NCBI GenBank assembly: GCA_021732025.1
Contig: JAKFVU010000084.1
Coordinates: 1-64,000, forward strand
DNA length: 64,000 nt
From: Candidatus Obscuribacterales bacterium
Lineage (GTDB): Bacteria; Cyanobacteriota; Vampirovibrionia; Obscuribacterales; Obscuribacteraceae
Direction of reading: 5' to 3'
The number at the start of each line of letters is the position of its first letter. Positions within the stretch are counted from its first letter, which is position 1. Below, one piece after another: positions 37,101 through 45,333 of the stretch. The notes below the pieces were generated by a model, which had not been told where the DNA came from, did not search any database, and worked only from the letters and a program-made list of their open reading frames with translations. The position numbers and the translations under genes are program-made.

Positions 37101-37505
37101 GCTGAAAAGAATAAAGACGTCTTGCGCTTTACTCAAATGATTACCGATTTACGCAAGCGGCATGGCATCGGTAGAGTGGCTGACGATGCCATCACCTGGC
37201 ACGGCACTCAACCTTACAAAGCTGACTTCTCTGATGGCGCACGCTTCATAGCTTGGCAGTACGGCAAGACCAATGAAGGCAATGCCAAAGTAAACCCTAG
37301 CAGCGCTCCATCTCTCTATCAAGCTTTTAATGCCTACTGGGAGCCTCTCGAAATCACACTTCCACCGGGCAATTGGCGCCGTCTTGTAGATACAGGTCTA
37401 CCAAGTGGACAAGATATTGTGCCGCCCAGTCAAACCAATCAGGTAGACCAAGTGAAAACTTACACCATCCAACCACGCACCGGAATTGTCTTTGAATCAC
37501 ACTAG
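34101..37505 (+). CDS. Glycogen debranching enzyme (GlgX-like) with zincin-like N-terminal extension
   Basis: The product has 1,134 residues. GTG at 34101 follows GAGGGAAG. The first 270 residues are Gly/Ala-rich with hydrophobic stretches and no signal peptide. Residues 322-376 contain HELTH (327-331) and RAFAESTARATE with E368, the layout of an HExxH...E zinc peptidase. A CBM48-like domain (about 437-540) precedes a GH13 barrel. GH13 motifs are DIVFNH (711-716), DGFRFD with nucleophile D788, acid/base E825 in IAEAWG, and D894 in FVTAHD. The GH13 part fits GlgX/isoamylase-type enzymes that hydrolyse alpha-1,6 branches of glycogen. GlgX alone is about 660-700 residues, so about 430 residues are extra. 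Protease activity is inference. Confidence 0.9.
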   Translation: MPQLRHPESDIASGTASGAAADKAAATDSTSSNASSTNDTWLGENIWKPVQENVLNPMANGTGAVRIYNTFAPADKQAKEAKVAEVHNIAQWGVQTLSETAGAIVPYVIAGKLLHGGGRLVGESIGAKGVTARILTHEAGAQIVGAGIYDFIKKPHQGETRVSNSIATMASFTVFEGGNRLIKAESMGLFARTSGRAVVGAGGGLVGYDTSHFVAGLLGEKTETNWSDRGQAMASGAFINTSLPAISHGLTRAYDAGINSQSWGKGVPIERYLKYEGLSHPELVEAARFNPLARVKEVKTPGAETKADISKNVVELQKSDNAAKLAHELTHLRLAKQMEPLYSLLEPMSKANPQKAEQDFYKLRAFAESTARATENKVLQRMQGPEAPQVVEHPALVGEQLAKDGRQYKDIWAEEWKAFLARPDFRPKVEFHGIEPGAVKIGSPEPLGATVTEHGVNFAVASESAAKVELLIFENKDAKQPTRTIELTKTDNVWHGFVENLQPGTQYLYRAHGEYSPAQNGSRINENMALLDPYSKAITGGTKGPLGYDNSNLNDANRHLQKGTIDSVEEMPRSIVVKAGEFDWQGDRAPSIEMADSHIYETNLRGMTAADQTLGASAGTYLGLLEKIDHLKSLNVTAVELMPIMQFDKADWPHNDPVTGEPLGNSWGYNTVAFQAPEGRFAKSGSDGAQVNEFKTMVRELHKNNIEVILDIVFNHTREGGHMGPTVSFKGFDNKVYYMLVPGRPELYVDHTGCGNTMNTNHPQVQKMIIDTLRYWKEEMHVDGFRFDLATIFNYDVNGAEKAKTPIIEAMENDPVLKDTKLIAEAWGPHQYKLGHFSDQRWSEWNGDFRDTVRKFIKGDSGQTGTLAERIKGSPTWFRPESGRYSINFVTAHDGYTLNDLVSYQQKHNHANGEKNNDGSNDNHSWNHGFEGPVERSGLPLAEQQRIEQLRVQQVKNALALLYLSKGTPMLLYGDEMRRSQNGNNNAWPQDKLTQLDWMLAEKNKDVLRFTQMITDLRKRHGIGRVADDAITWHGTQPYKADFSDGARFIAWQYGKTNEGNAKVNPSSAPSLYQAFNAYWEPLEITLPPGNWRRLVDTGLPSGQDIVPPSQTNQVDQVKTYTIQPRTGIVFESH

Positions 37506-37550
37506 AGGCTCTTAATATTTAGAGACTTGGCGTTAGGTTTCAGATGGCAT

Positions 37551-38084
37551 TCAACTCTCAGGACCATAGTGAAAAACTGATTTCATCAGTGGTGTGAGCC
37601 AGTGATTAGCAATCATATTGAAAAAATACTGCTCATGCTCAATTTCTTTTTGCGCAAAAACTTTGATGATCTCTTCGTATTGACTGAGCCCTAAACTGCG
37701 GGCATGAAAGGCCGCTTCTTCATACTCGTGGATGTTGGCTTTCTCTAAGCGTCCAGCGAAATACATCGGCATATACCAGCCGCTAAAGAAACAGGCCAAA
37801 AAGATTATTGAGCCAACTGATCTCATCATCAAATCTCGCCAAGCCACTGGCTTAGCTTCTAATTCGTGCAGCATTTTCAACAAACTAGCTCGGTGATGCC
37901 ACTCATCCAGTTCGATGCGGTGAATATCTTGACGCTCAGAGCGCTTCCAGGCAGCGCGCCAGTGACCGGCATAGGCCAGGGCTGCCGCTAACTCGCCAGA
38001 ATAAGCCATTTGCAAGATATGAACCAGTTGCTTGCGATGATATTCAGGGGTCGGAGAGTTAACAAAATCAGCCATCAAAATCAT
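37551..38084 (-). CDS. Ferritin-like di-iron protein, COQ7-like
   Basis: The product has 177 residues. Four helices supply a ferritin-like di-iron set: E31 (YSGELAAALAYAGHW), E61 and H64 (ELDEWHHRASLL), E120/E123 (ANIHEYEEAAFHA) and E147 with H150 (KEIEHEQYF). A hydrophobic stretch at about 89-110 (SVGSIIFLACFFSGWYMPMYF) suggests membrane association. The two ExxH motifs and the short length resemble demethoxyubiquinone hydroxylase (COQ7/CatF) and related ferritin-like enzymes. Substrate unknown; a role in iron handling or quinone hydroxylation is possible. It converges with the debranching gene and diverges from the DUF4279 pair. Confidence 0.7.
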   Translation of the reverse strand: MILMADFVNSPTPEYHRKQLVHILQMAYSGELAAALAYAGHWRAAWKRSERQDIHRIELDEWHHRASLLKMLHELEAKPVAWRDLMMRSVGSIIFLACFFSGWYMPMYFAGRLEKANIHEYEEAAFHARSLGLSQYEEIIKVFAQKEIEHEQYFFNMIANHWLTPLMKSVFHYGPES

Positions 38085-38189
38085 TCCCCAAGTGGGCGAC
38101 TGTATTATAAGTCAATTAAGAGGCTATACTAAGGCTTTACAAGATCTGTCAGAAGCAACGTTAGAAGCAACAATAGAAATCCCTGGTCA

Positions 38190-38672
38190 ATGCAGCAATC
38201 TGAAGAATTACTCGAAGATCGAACCCTTGAAAGAGCAACCGGCCCCGAGCGCGTGCGGGCTACTTTTCGCATTTACCATCCAGATCTCGAACCAGAAAAG
38301 CTAACAGAGCTTCTTGAGATCACACCATCAATCGCTTGGCGTAGCGGAGAAGACTCATACGGCTGGCGTAAACGCCCCGGATTCAAAGCCCCATCGGGCG
38401 GATGGCTCTTGAGTTCGCGCACCGTTATGCGTGGTAACAACGCCAGCGCTCACATTGACTGGCTTCTCGATCAACTAGCAGGAAAGGCCAACATGATCAA
38501 AGAGCTACAAAATAGAGGCTTTATGATCGACGTTGTGGTGGGCTGGCACGCCAGTTCGTGGAACACGACCCCATCCCTTTCACCAGATCTGATGCGGCGA
38601 CTTGCCAAGCTCAATTTGCCAATCTGGTTCGATGTTTATTTATTTGGCTCTGAAGAAAACGAAATTAGTTGA
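38190..38672 (+). CDS. DUF4279 domain protein (copy 1)
   Basis: The product has 160 residues and is soluble. It shows the DUF4279 layout: RATFRIYHPDLEPEKLTELL, PSIAWRSGED, SGGWLLSSRTVM, then IDWLLDQLAGKANMIKEL and a final NLPIWFDVYLFG strand. The function of this domain is not known; it is often found in tandem or in immunity-like loci. The next gene is a paralogue starting 22 bases downstream, so this is a tandem duplication. Similarity between the two is clear across the whole length (LRIYHxxLEPxxLTxLxEI, GGWLLSS, WNTxPxLxPxLMxRLAxLxxPxWFDVYL). Confidence 0.8.
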   Translation: MQQSEELLEDRTLERATGPERVRATFRIYHPDLEPEKLTELLEITPSIAWRSGEDSYGWRKRPGFKAPSGGWLLSSRTVMRGNNASAHIDWLLDQLAGKANMIKELQNRGFMIDVVVGWHASSWNTTPSLSPDLMRRLAKLNLPIWFDVYLFGSEENEIS

Positions 38673-38694
38673 TAGAAAAATTAGTCGATATAAC

Positions 38695-39162
38695 ATGAAC
38701 TTTGAAACTCAACCTCAAGAAACCTATGCCACCTTGCGCATCTACCACGCGCAATTAGAGCCAGATCAATTGACTACGCTCTTTGAAATCAAGCCGACAA
38801 TGGCCTGGAAAATGGGCGACAAAATTACTATTGCCGACTCTGAAAAATACAGCAGTACACCGGGGGTGATCGATGCTCAAACCGGTGGTTGGCTGCTTTC
38901 GTCAAAACATTCAATTCGCAGCACTGATGCCATGAAACACATCGAATGGATGGCCGATCAATTAGCCAATCACGGCAATTCAATCTACCAGTTGCAGCAA
39001 GCTGGTTTCACCGTCGATTTGGTAGTAGCCTGGTTTTCAGATTCTTGGAATACTTGCCCGGCACTTACACCAGAGCTAATGATGCGTCTTGCCAATTTAC
39101 GCATACCGCTATGGTTCGACGTCTATCTCGATAGACCGATGGACCTGAGCGTTCTTAGTTAG
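38695..39162 (+). CDS. DUF4279 domain protein (copy 2)
   Basis: The product has 155 residues from ATG at 38695. The open frame runs upstream to 38602 but that part overlaps copy 1 and has no family similarity, so the internal ATG is preferred. Conserved elements are ATLRIYHAQLEPDQLTTLFE, GGWLLSSKHSI, IEWMADQLANHGNSIYQLQQ and RIPLWFDVYLD. Compared with copy 1 it has an extra loop after MGDKITIADSEK. The stop overlaps the stop of the convergent WD40-like gene by 4 bases. Function unknown. Confidence 0.8.
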   Translation: MNFETQPQETYATLRIYHAQLEPDQLTTLFEIKPTMAWKMGDKITIADSEKYSSTPGVIDAQTGGWLLSSKHSIRSTDAMKHIEWMADQLANHGNSIYQLQQAGFTVDLVVAWFSDSWNTCPALTPELMMRLANLRIPLWFDVYLDRPMDLSVLS

Positions 39163-39962
39163 CGATAACCGCCACCATATTGCACATTGGCAATTTTAAT
39201 GAACTGTTTAGCATCCCACAAGTATGTCCATTGCTCAGTTGCGCACAATAAATATCTACCATCGGGGCTAAACATCGCCGCTCGGATCGGATATTCGTGA
39301 GCGATAGTGCCAATTTCAGCACCATCAGAAGTTTTCCATAACTTGGCCGTTTGGCCGTCGAGCGTAACTAGCTGGCTACTATCAGGATTGAAAATAAGGG
39401 CAGTAATTTGATTCGACTGTGGCATTTTTAGAGTCATCAAGCCTTGAGAAGCTGACCACAGCTGAAAATTCTCATCAGTAGTAACAGCAATTAAACTGCA
39501 ATCCTGACTGAGCACCATCTGTCTCACGTTTGCTTGATGATCAAACTGCTTGCGAAATTCACCGCCAGCCGACCAAGTGCGTGTCCAGGTACCACCACTG
39601 GTGACTATGAACGATCCATCTCGACTATATGCAATCCAACGAATGAGCCCGCCATGCTGAAGCGCCATAAGCTCTACACCAGTAGTAGCATTCCATAGAG
39701 AAGCCGTGCGCCCCGAAACGGTGAGAAAGGTCTGTCCATTGGGGCTATACAAAATCACTTTGGCAGAGGCGATACTTGGCACCATAGCGCTAAAGTCAGC
39801 GGCTGTGGTGCGCACAGGCATTCCACTTGAAGGGTCGGCCATGAATCGAGGAATTCTATTGCCAAAAACCACAGAGTTAATCTGATTGACTTGGGCGAAG
39901 GCTTCAACCTGAGAGCAAAATGCAATAGCGCATGAGAGCCCCACTAAGTTTAATTTTCGCAT
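39159..39962 (-). CDS. Secreted WD40-repeat protein
   Basis: The product has 267 residues with a signal peptide (LVGLSCAIAFCSQVEAFAQ). About five short WD40 blades are visible: VILYSPNGQTFLTVSGRTAS, LWNATTGVE; IAYSRDGSFIVTSGGTWTRT; MVLSQDCSLIAVTTDENFQL; LIFNPDSSQLVTLDGQTAKL; AAMFSPDGRYLLCATEQWTY followed by LWDA. With only about five blades it is either an incomplete propeller or forms one with a partner. Such exported propellers are usually binding scaffolds. It is transcribed away from ppk2. Confidence 0.75.
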   Translation of the reverse strand: MRKLNLVGLSCAIAFCSQVEAFAQVNQINSVVFGNRIPRFMADPSSGMPVRTTAADFSAMVPSIASAKVILYSPNGQTFLTVSGRTASLWNATTGVELMALQHGGLIRWIAYSRDGSFIVTSGGTWTRTWSAGGEFRKQFDHQANVRQMVLSQDCSLIAVTTDENFQLWSASQGLMTLKMPQSNQITALIFNPDSSQLVTLDGQTAKLWKTSDGAEIGTIAHEYPIRAAMFSPDGRYLLCATEQWTYLWDAKQFIKIANVQYGGGYR

Positions 39963-40072
39963 TGGCGACCTCGATAAAAGTACACTAAAAATTCGATTAT
40001 AGAATTTGCTGCAGGATATGTTAGCACTCGACGTGGCATAAAGAACCCAGTGAGCGTTGGAGAGAGGCAGAG

Positions 40073-41092
40073 ATGAGTACAGACAAAAAGTCGAATGGCG
40101 TCAGCTCAAGTCCTATTGATGTCGATTCTATTGCCCTGATAGATGCCCCCGAGGCCACCTCTAGCGGCATCAAAGCTAAAACCCAGTCAAATGCAATGCC
40201 TGAGCCAGACGGGAAGAAAAAGAAACTGGCAATTCAGAAGGCCGAGAGCAAACTTACTGAAGACGATCTTCGACGAGTCAATACCAGTAAGGGTTTGCAA
40301 AGCCTTCTCAAAAACAAAGATATTAAAATCAAAGATGTTCTAGCCGACCTAGAATACGAAGAAGAATTAGAGAAACTACAAGTAGAGCTTGTCAAACTAC
40401 AACGCTGGGTGCAAGAAAAAGGCAAGCGTGTTGCCATTATTTTAGAGGGCCGTGATGCCGCCGGTAAGGGTGGCACCATAAGACGCTTTACTGAGCACCT
40501 CAATCCCCGTTCAATGAGAGTGGTGGCACTACCTAAGCCAACGCAGCAAGAGAGAGGACAATGGTACTTCCAGCGTTACTCAGTGCAACTACCAAATGCA
40601 GGAGAAATAGTGTTCTTCGATCGCAGCTGGTACAACAGAGCAGTCGTCGAGCCTGTTAACGGATTTTGCACAAAAGTTGAGTATCAGCGCTTCATTCAGC
40701 AAGTTCCTGAATTCGAGCATATGCTCTACGAAGACGGAATTACAATCATAAAGTTCTGGTTTTCGATCTCAAAAGAAGAACAGAAAAAGCGTTTTGATTC
40801 AAGACACTCAAACCCGCTGAAGCAGTGGAAACTAAGCCCAATTGACCAGCAAGCACAAGATCTCTGGGAACAATATACTGCCCACAAAGAAGAGATGTTC
40901 AGCCGCAGTCACATGTCGTTTAGTCCATGGATTGTAGTCAAGGCTAATGACAAGCGCATGGCCCGTCTAGAAAGTATTCGCTACGTTCTCAATTTGCTTG
41001 ATTACAGTGGCAAGTCAGACTCGAAAGTCAGACTCTTTCCTGATCCAAATATCGTTAATCGCTATCACCGCCAGATAGCCAATATTGACTAG
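40073..41092 (+). CDS. ppk2: Polyphosphate kinase 2 (PPK2)
   Basis: The product has 339 residues. After a 60-residue variable N-terminus the PPK2 core shows Walker A EGRDAAGKGG (125-134), RRFTEHLNPRSMRVVALPKP, then GQWYFQRYSVQLPNAGEIVF and DRSWYNR (183-189), and FWFSISKEEQKKRFDSRHSN. The core gives typical PPK2 length. The enzyme transfers phosphate between polyphosphate and nucleotides. Subclass (GDP, ADP or AMP/NDP preference) cannot be set from sequence by eye. A GAGAGAGG ribosome site precedes the ATG. No Pho-box-like repeats were seen upstream, unlike pit. The SWIM operon starts 104 bases downstream on the same strand. Confidence 0.93.
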   Translation: MSTDKKSNGVSSSPIDVDSIALIDAPEATSSGIKAKTQSNAMPEPDGKKKKLAIQKAESKLTEDDLRRVNTSKGLQSLLKNKDIKIKDVLADLEYEEELEKLQVELVKLQRWVQEKGKRVAIILEGRDAAGKGGTIRRFTEHLNPRSMRVVALPKPTQQERGQWYFQRYSVQLPNAGEIVFFDRSWYNRAVVEPVNGFCTKVEYQRFIQQVPEFEHMLYEDGITIIKFWFSISKEEQKKRFDSRHSNPLKQWKLSPIDQQAQDLWEQYTAHKEEMFSRSHMSFSPWIVVKANDKRMARLESIRYVLNLLDYSGKSDSKVRLFPDPNIVNRYHRQIANID

Positions 41093-41196
41093 CAGATGAA
41101 ATAAGAGCAATTAACATAGAAAAAATAACATAGAGAATTCTTCAAGAAGCGGCAAGTCAAGCACACCAAAGCGCTCAAAATTTATACTCTATAGAC

Positions 41197-42546
41197 ATGT
41201 CGATTGCATACACTGCCGAGCAGATTCTAGAGCTTGCGCCAGACAGTTCTGCCGCCAAAGCCGGTCGGGATCTGGCCATCGCTTCAAAGTGGAAAAACTT
41301 AGGCCAAAATGAGCAATCTATCTGGGGCGAATGCCAGGGCAGTGGCGCTAAGCCTTATCAGACCCGAGCAGATTTAACTGGCCCAGCCTTTAAATGCAGC
41401 TGTCCAAGCCGAAAGTTTCCTTGCAAGCACAGCCTGGCCTTGGCATTGCTTTGTAGCGCCAACGGCGCGCTTTTTGAAGAGAAAGAGCCGCCAGCCTGGG
41501 TAAGCGAATGGCTTACAAGCCGTGGCGCCAAGAAGAAAAAAGAAACACCAGAAGTTGAGAAAAGCCCTGAACAATTAGAAGAATCGCAGCTGGCCAAAGA
41601 TAAGCGCAAGCAAGACAGGCTCAGCCGGGTACAAGCTGGCATCGAAGAATTAGACCTCTTTATCGGCGATTTGATGCGCCAAGGTATCGGCACCGTTAAA
41701 AAACAGCCCTTTGCCTTCTGGAAAAGCCGGGCCGCTCGCCTGGTTGACGCTCAGGCTCCTGGACTAGCTAGACTGGTCAGTGAGTGCGCTGAAATTATTG
41801 CCCGCAGCAGCGATTGGGAGGACGCTCTCATCGACAAACTAGCCACCATTAACCTTATTTGCCGGGCATTTCTCAAACTAGACGAACTCTCTAGCGAACT
41901 CAAAGCCGATGTATTGACGGCCATTGGCTTCAATCAGAGCCAAGAAGAGCTACTCAGTGGTGCCGGTACATGCATTGAAGATCTCTGGCTAGTAGTAGGT
42001 CAATACAGCTACACGCAAGACCGCTTACGCGTACAACGAAATTGGCTCTGGGGCAAAAACAGTGGACACTCGGCTCTGGTACTAGGCTTTGCCCATGGCA
42101 CTGCCCCTTTTGATACCATGCTTATACCGGGATTATTTTATCGAGGCGAACTGGTCTTTTATCAAGGCTCTCTGCCTCAGCGGGCCTTGATAAAATCAAA
42201 ATGCAGCGAACCAGCAGTGCCACCATTTGTGAGCGGATTAACTTCAGTGGCTGAGGCATTAGGAAGTTATGCCAGCGATCTAGCTAAGACTCCATGGCTT
42301 GATACAGTGCCTTTTCTAATGCAAGAAGTGATACCACTTAAGGCCACAGATGGAAAATGGTGGATTGTTGACCAAGCTAAAAACGCCTTGCCGCTTCTAG
42401 TAAAAGAAGACACAGGCTGGCAGCTGCTGAGCTATTCGGGAGGTCTTTCCCTTTCACTTTTTGGTGAATGGGATGGTACCACTCTCAAACCGCTATCAGC
42501 TATGCGAGATGGCAATTACCTCAGACTACAGACGGTGGAAGTCTGA
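41197..42546 (+). CDS. SWIM zinc finger protein (first gene of five-gene operon)
   Basis: The product has 449 residues. The SWIM motif CxC-x6-CxH is at residues 67-78 (C67, C69, C76, H78; CSCPSRKFPCKH). It is followed by a conserved ALALLCSANGALF segment and a charged helix rich in Lys and Glu (about 110-150). The remaining 300 residues are helical then beta-rich with no recognised catalytic site. SWIM domains bind DNA or protein. The stop overlaps the next start (TGATG), so the two are translationally coupled. From memory, this protein type is found with DUF5691, MoxR-like ATPase, DUF5682 and VWA genes in actinobacteria and other phyla; the role of the set is unknown. Confidence 0.85.
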   Translation: MSIAYTAEQILELAPDSSAAKAGRDLAIASKWKNLGQNEQSIWGECQGSGAKPYQTRADLTGPAFKCSCPSRKFPCKHSLALALLCSANGALFEEKEPPAWVSEWLTSRGAKKKKETPEVEKSPEQLEESQLAKDKRKQDRLSRVQAGIEELDLFIGDLMRQGIGTVKKQPFAFWKSRAARLVDAQAPGLARLVSECAEIIARSSDWEDALIDKLATINLICRAFLKLDELSSELKADVLTAIGFNQSQEELLSGAGTCIEDLWLVVGQYSYTQDRLRVQRNWLWGKNSGHSALVLGFAHGTAPFDTMLIPGLFYRGELVFYQGSLPQRALIKSKCSEPAVPPFVSGLTSVAEALGSYASDLAKTPWLDTVPFLMQEVIPLKATDGKWWIVDQAKNALPLLVKEDTGWQLLSYSGGLSLSLFGEWDGTTLKPLSAMRDGNYLRLQTVEV

Positions 42547-44204
42547 TGGCATTGCAAACAAAAAATAGCCCGTTCTATGAACTGACAGAAACAGCCATTC
42601 TAGGAACTGATAGAAAACCTTTAAATCGCATTTTAGCTAGTGGTGATTTGGGACAAACAATTTCTGACCTATCACTGCAAGACAGCACTAGTATCAGTCA
42701 AGCGCCAGAGCGCGTGCTCATTGATCAGCTGACAACACTGAGCATAGCTCGCAAAGCCGGCAGTCACGCCAAAGTCTTTTCGGCCGAAATGATCGTCTGC
42801 CCAGCAGAAACACAAGCCAAAGTAAGCGAACGGTCTCTGGCACTGCTCGTGCAAATACTGGCACTAGAAACTAAAGGTAGCGAGCTGCGACCATCAAAGA
42901 TGGTGGCAGAATGGCTCACTTTCTGTGCTGAAGCAGAACAACGGGTTCCTGAAGAGTTTGTTCCACGGTTGCTTGGCCTCGGCAAAAATATTAGCGAACT
43001 ACACCCACTGATAGAAAAATGCTGCGGTGAACATTTTGCCTGGCTTCTAGATCTCAATCAAGAATGGCGGTCCTCATACAAAAAGCACGATTATTCAAAT
43101 CAAGACACTACCCAGCATATTGAAAGACTCACTAACACATTCGAAACAGCAGAGCAAAAAGAGCGATATCTGGCCTTACTTGCATTGCGAGAAATGGCAC
43201 CAGCAGAAGCACTTAAGCTGCTTAGCGCCTCTTTTGAAAGAGAATCTTTTGACAGTAAAATCGTCTTTCTCAAAGCCCTGAGCACCGGGTTAGGCCTTCA
43301 TGACGAACCGTTTCTTGAAGATGTAGCGCTACAAGATAGACGCAAAGAAGTGCGAACGCAAGCGGCCTCACAACTTTGCCTCATACCGTCGCGCTATCGA
43401 GAGCGCATGATCGCGAGAGCAGATCAATATCTCAATTACGACAGCAAGAACAAACAATTTGTTGTTACTCTGCCAGAGAAATTAGACGACAGTATGAGCA
43501 GGGATGGCATAGTTGATAACTTATCAATTGATTCTCGCCTCGGGCAAAAAGCTACTTGGCTCTGCCAAATTCTTAGCTTAGTGCCAACATCGCATTGGCA
43601 AAAGAAGTTTTCGCTGAGTGCCAAAGAAATACTAAGAATCGCCACCGCCAGCAGCGAATGGTCACTAGCGCTAACTCTTGCCTTAATGAACTCAGCGGCA
43701 AAGTTCGATGAGGTTGATATTCAGCAAGCAATACTAGAGTGCAGTGAAATTCACTTGACCGATTCACAGTCGGGATTATTGCTGTTAAAAGCACTGCCTC
43801 ATGCAATGCTAGAAAATCTCATTCTGCAAAAATTGCCAAGCTGGTCGAGGGCGAGCGAACAGGCACCAAGACTAGACCTCTGGTACTACTTAGAGCAAGT
43901 AGACTTTAACTGGAGCGAGCATTTCACCCGTGAAATACTAAAATTCATTATCAAAGAATGCCGTGAAAAAGTGCCGGTTTTCGGTCACACTTTTTATAGC
44001 AATGCCAGCATCTTCGCTCTACGTATGCACATCTCAGCTGGCGAACTAATTGAGCAAATCGCCATCAACTCAGAGATGACCGATGTCTATAGGCGCAACG
44101 CCCTCGAGCGCATGAGCGACACTGTAAAACTGCGCTACGAAATTTTCCAATCTTTCAAGTCTAACAAACAGGTAAGCACCAGCACCAAGGGGACGAAGCA
44201 ATGA
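42546..44204 (+). CDS. DUF5691-like helical protein (second gene of operon)
   Basis: The product has 552 residues from ATG at 42546. The open frame extends upstream to 42468 but that part lies inside the SWIM gene and is not used. The N-terminus LTETAILGTDRKPLN matches the start of DUF5691 proteins that accompany this operon (recalled, not searched). The rest is alpha-helical and Leu/Ala/Glu-rich, with SFERESFDSKIVFLKALSTG and IPSRYRERMIARADQYL near the middle, suggesting HEAT-like solenoid packing. No catalytic motif is seen. It overlaps its neighbours at both ends: TGATG with SWIM, ATGA with the ATPase. A scaffold or adaptor role is inferred. Confidence 0.8.
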   Translation: MALQTKNSPFYELTETAILGTDRKPLNRILASGDLGQTISDLSLQDSTSISQAPERVLIDQLTTLSIARKAGSHAKVFSAEMIVCPAETQAKVSERSLALLVQILALETKGSELRPSKMVAEWLTFCAEAEQRVPEEFVPRLLGLGKNISELHPLIEKCCGEHFAWLLDLNQEWRSSYKKHDYSNQDTTQHIERLTNTFETAEQKERYLALLALREMAPAEALKLLSASFERESFDSKIVFLKALSTGLGLHDEPFLEDVALQDRRKEVRTQAASQLCLIPSRYRERMIARADQYLNYDSKNKQFVVTLPEKLDDSMSRDGIVDNLSIDSRLGQKATWLCQILSLVPTSHWQKKFSLSAKEILRIATASSEWSLALTLALMNSAAKFDEVDIQQAILECSEIHLTDSQSGLLLLKALPHAMLENLILQKLPSWSRASEQAPRLDLWYYLEQVDFNWSEHFTREILKFIIKECREKVPVFGHTFYSNASIFALRMHISAGELIEQIAINSEMTDVYRRNALERMSDTVKLRYEIFQSFKSNKQVSTSTKGTKQ

Positions 44205-45292
44205 CCGATTTACTGGCTCAAGTACTGCGCGAACATGCAGAAAACCAATATGCCAGCGAACTAGCTGAACTAGCCGCCGTTGACAAAAGACAGAAACCAC
44301 CAAGCTGGAAGCTGTCTCCATGGGCCGTGATGCAGTATCTTATGGGTGGCAAATTAGAGAATGGCTTTGAGATCACCCCCAAGTATGTGGGCAACAAGCG
44401 CATCATAGAAATCGCAATTGCCACGCTCACAACCGACCGTGCTCTACTACTTCTGGGTGTGCCCGGTACAGCAAAAACGTGGGTATCTGAGCATCTAGCC
44501 GCAGCCATCAGTGGTGACTCCACCCTGCTAGTTCAAGGCACTGCAGGTATGCCAGAAGAGTCAATACGTTACGGCTGGAACTACGCTCGACTTATTGCCG
44601 ATGGCCCTTCATTCAATGCCCTGGTGGCTAGCCCGGTGATGCAAGCGATGCGTCACGGCAAAATTGCAAGAATCGAAGAACTGACTCGCATACCAGCCGA
44701 CGTGCAAGACTCATTAATAACCATACTCTCAGAAAAGACTTTACCAATTCCTGAACTCGGCGATGAAGTGCAAGCAGTCAAAGGCTTTAACGTTATCGCC
44801 ACAGCCAATGACCGCGACAAGGGCGTAAATGATTTATCTAGCGCTCTTAAACGTCGCTTCAACACAGTGGTGCTGCCGACTCCTGCCACCATTGAAGAAG
44901 AAGTAGATATTGTCGCCCGCCGCACTGAAGCTCTGGGTCGGGCCCTTGAGCTACCGGCCGAACCACCAGCACTAGAAGAAATCAGACGAGTGGTGACAAT
45001 TTTTAGAGAACTTCGCAGTGGTGCTACAGCCGATGGCAAGAACAAACTGAAGAGCCCCAGCGGCACATTGAGCACCGCTGAAGCCATCTCAGTGATCAAC
45101 AGCGGGCTGGCTCTAGCGGGGCATTTTGGCGACGGCACAATCAAGGCGGAAGACTTGGCCGCAGGGATTATCGGAGCTGTGGTTAAAGACCCAGTCCAAG
45201 ACGCCGTTGTCTTCCGCGAATATTTGGAGACTGTGGTCAAAGAAAGAGAAGGCTGGAAAGATTTCTATCGCGCCTTGCGCAATATGTCCTAA
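44201..45292 (+). CDS. MoxR-like AAA+ ATPase (third gene of operon)
   Basis: The product has 363 residues. Walker A is GVPGTAKT (86-93). The Walker B position reads IARIEE (155-160), Glu-Glu instead of the usual Asp-Glu. Sensor 1 is IATAND (around 199-204) and the arginine finger region is LKRRFNTVV (216-224). TRIPADVQDSLITILSEKTL is a typical MoxR signature, and the C-terminal lid helices end near 345. MoxR ATPases act as chaperones or remodelling motors, usually with a VWA protein from the same locus, and one is present two genes downstream. It overlaps the preceding gene by ATGA. The Glu in Walker B may be normal for this subfamily. Confidence 0.92.
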   Translation: MTDLLAQVLREHAENQYASELAELAAVDKRQKPPSWKLSPWAVMQYLMGGKLENGFEITPKYVGNKRIIEIAIATLTTDRALLLLGVPGTAKTWVSEHLAAAISGDSTLLVQGTAGMPEESIRYGWNYARLIADGPSFNALVASPVMQAMRHGKIARIEELTRIPADVQDSLITILSEKTLPIPELGDEVQAVKGFNVIATANDRDKGVNDLSSALKRRFNTVVLPTPATIEEEVDIVARRTEALGRALELPAEPPALEEIRRVVTIFRELRSGATADGKNKLKSPSGTLSTAEAISVINSGLALAGHFGDGTIKAEDLAAGIIGAVVKDPVQDAVVFREYLETVVKEREGWKDFYRALRNMS

Positions 45293-45333
45293 CTGATATA
45301 TGCATTTGTTCAAGAATTAACTGGTTCAACACA

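Noticed and set aside
38602-38694. 31-codon N-terminal extension of the second DUF4279 protein
   Set aside because: It overlaps the first copy and has no counterpart in that paralogue; ATG at 38695 aligns with it.
42468-42545. 26-codon N-terminal extension of the DUF5691-like protein
   Set aside because: It lies inside the SWIM gene; the TGATG junction with ATG at 42546 is the more natural start.
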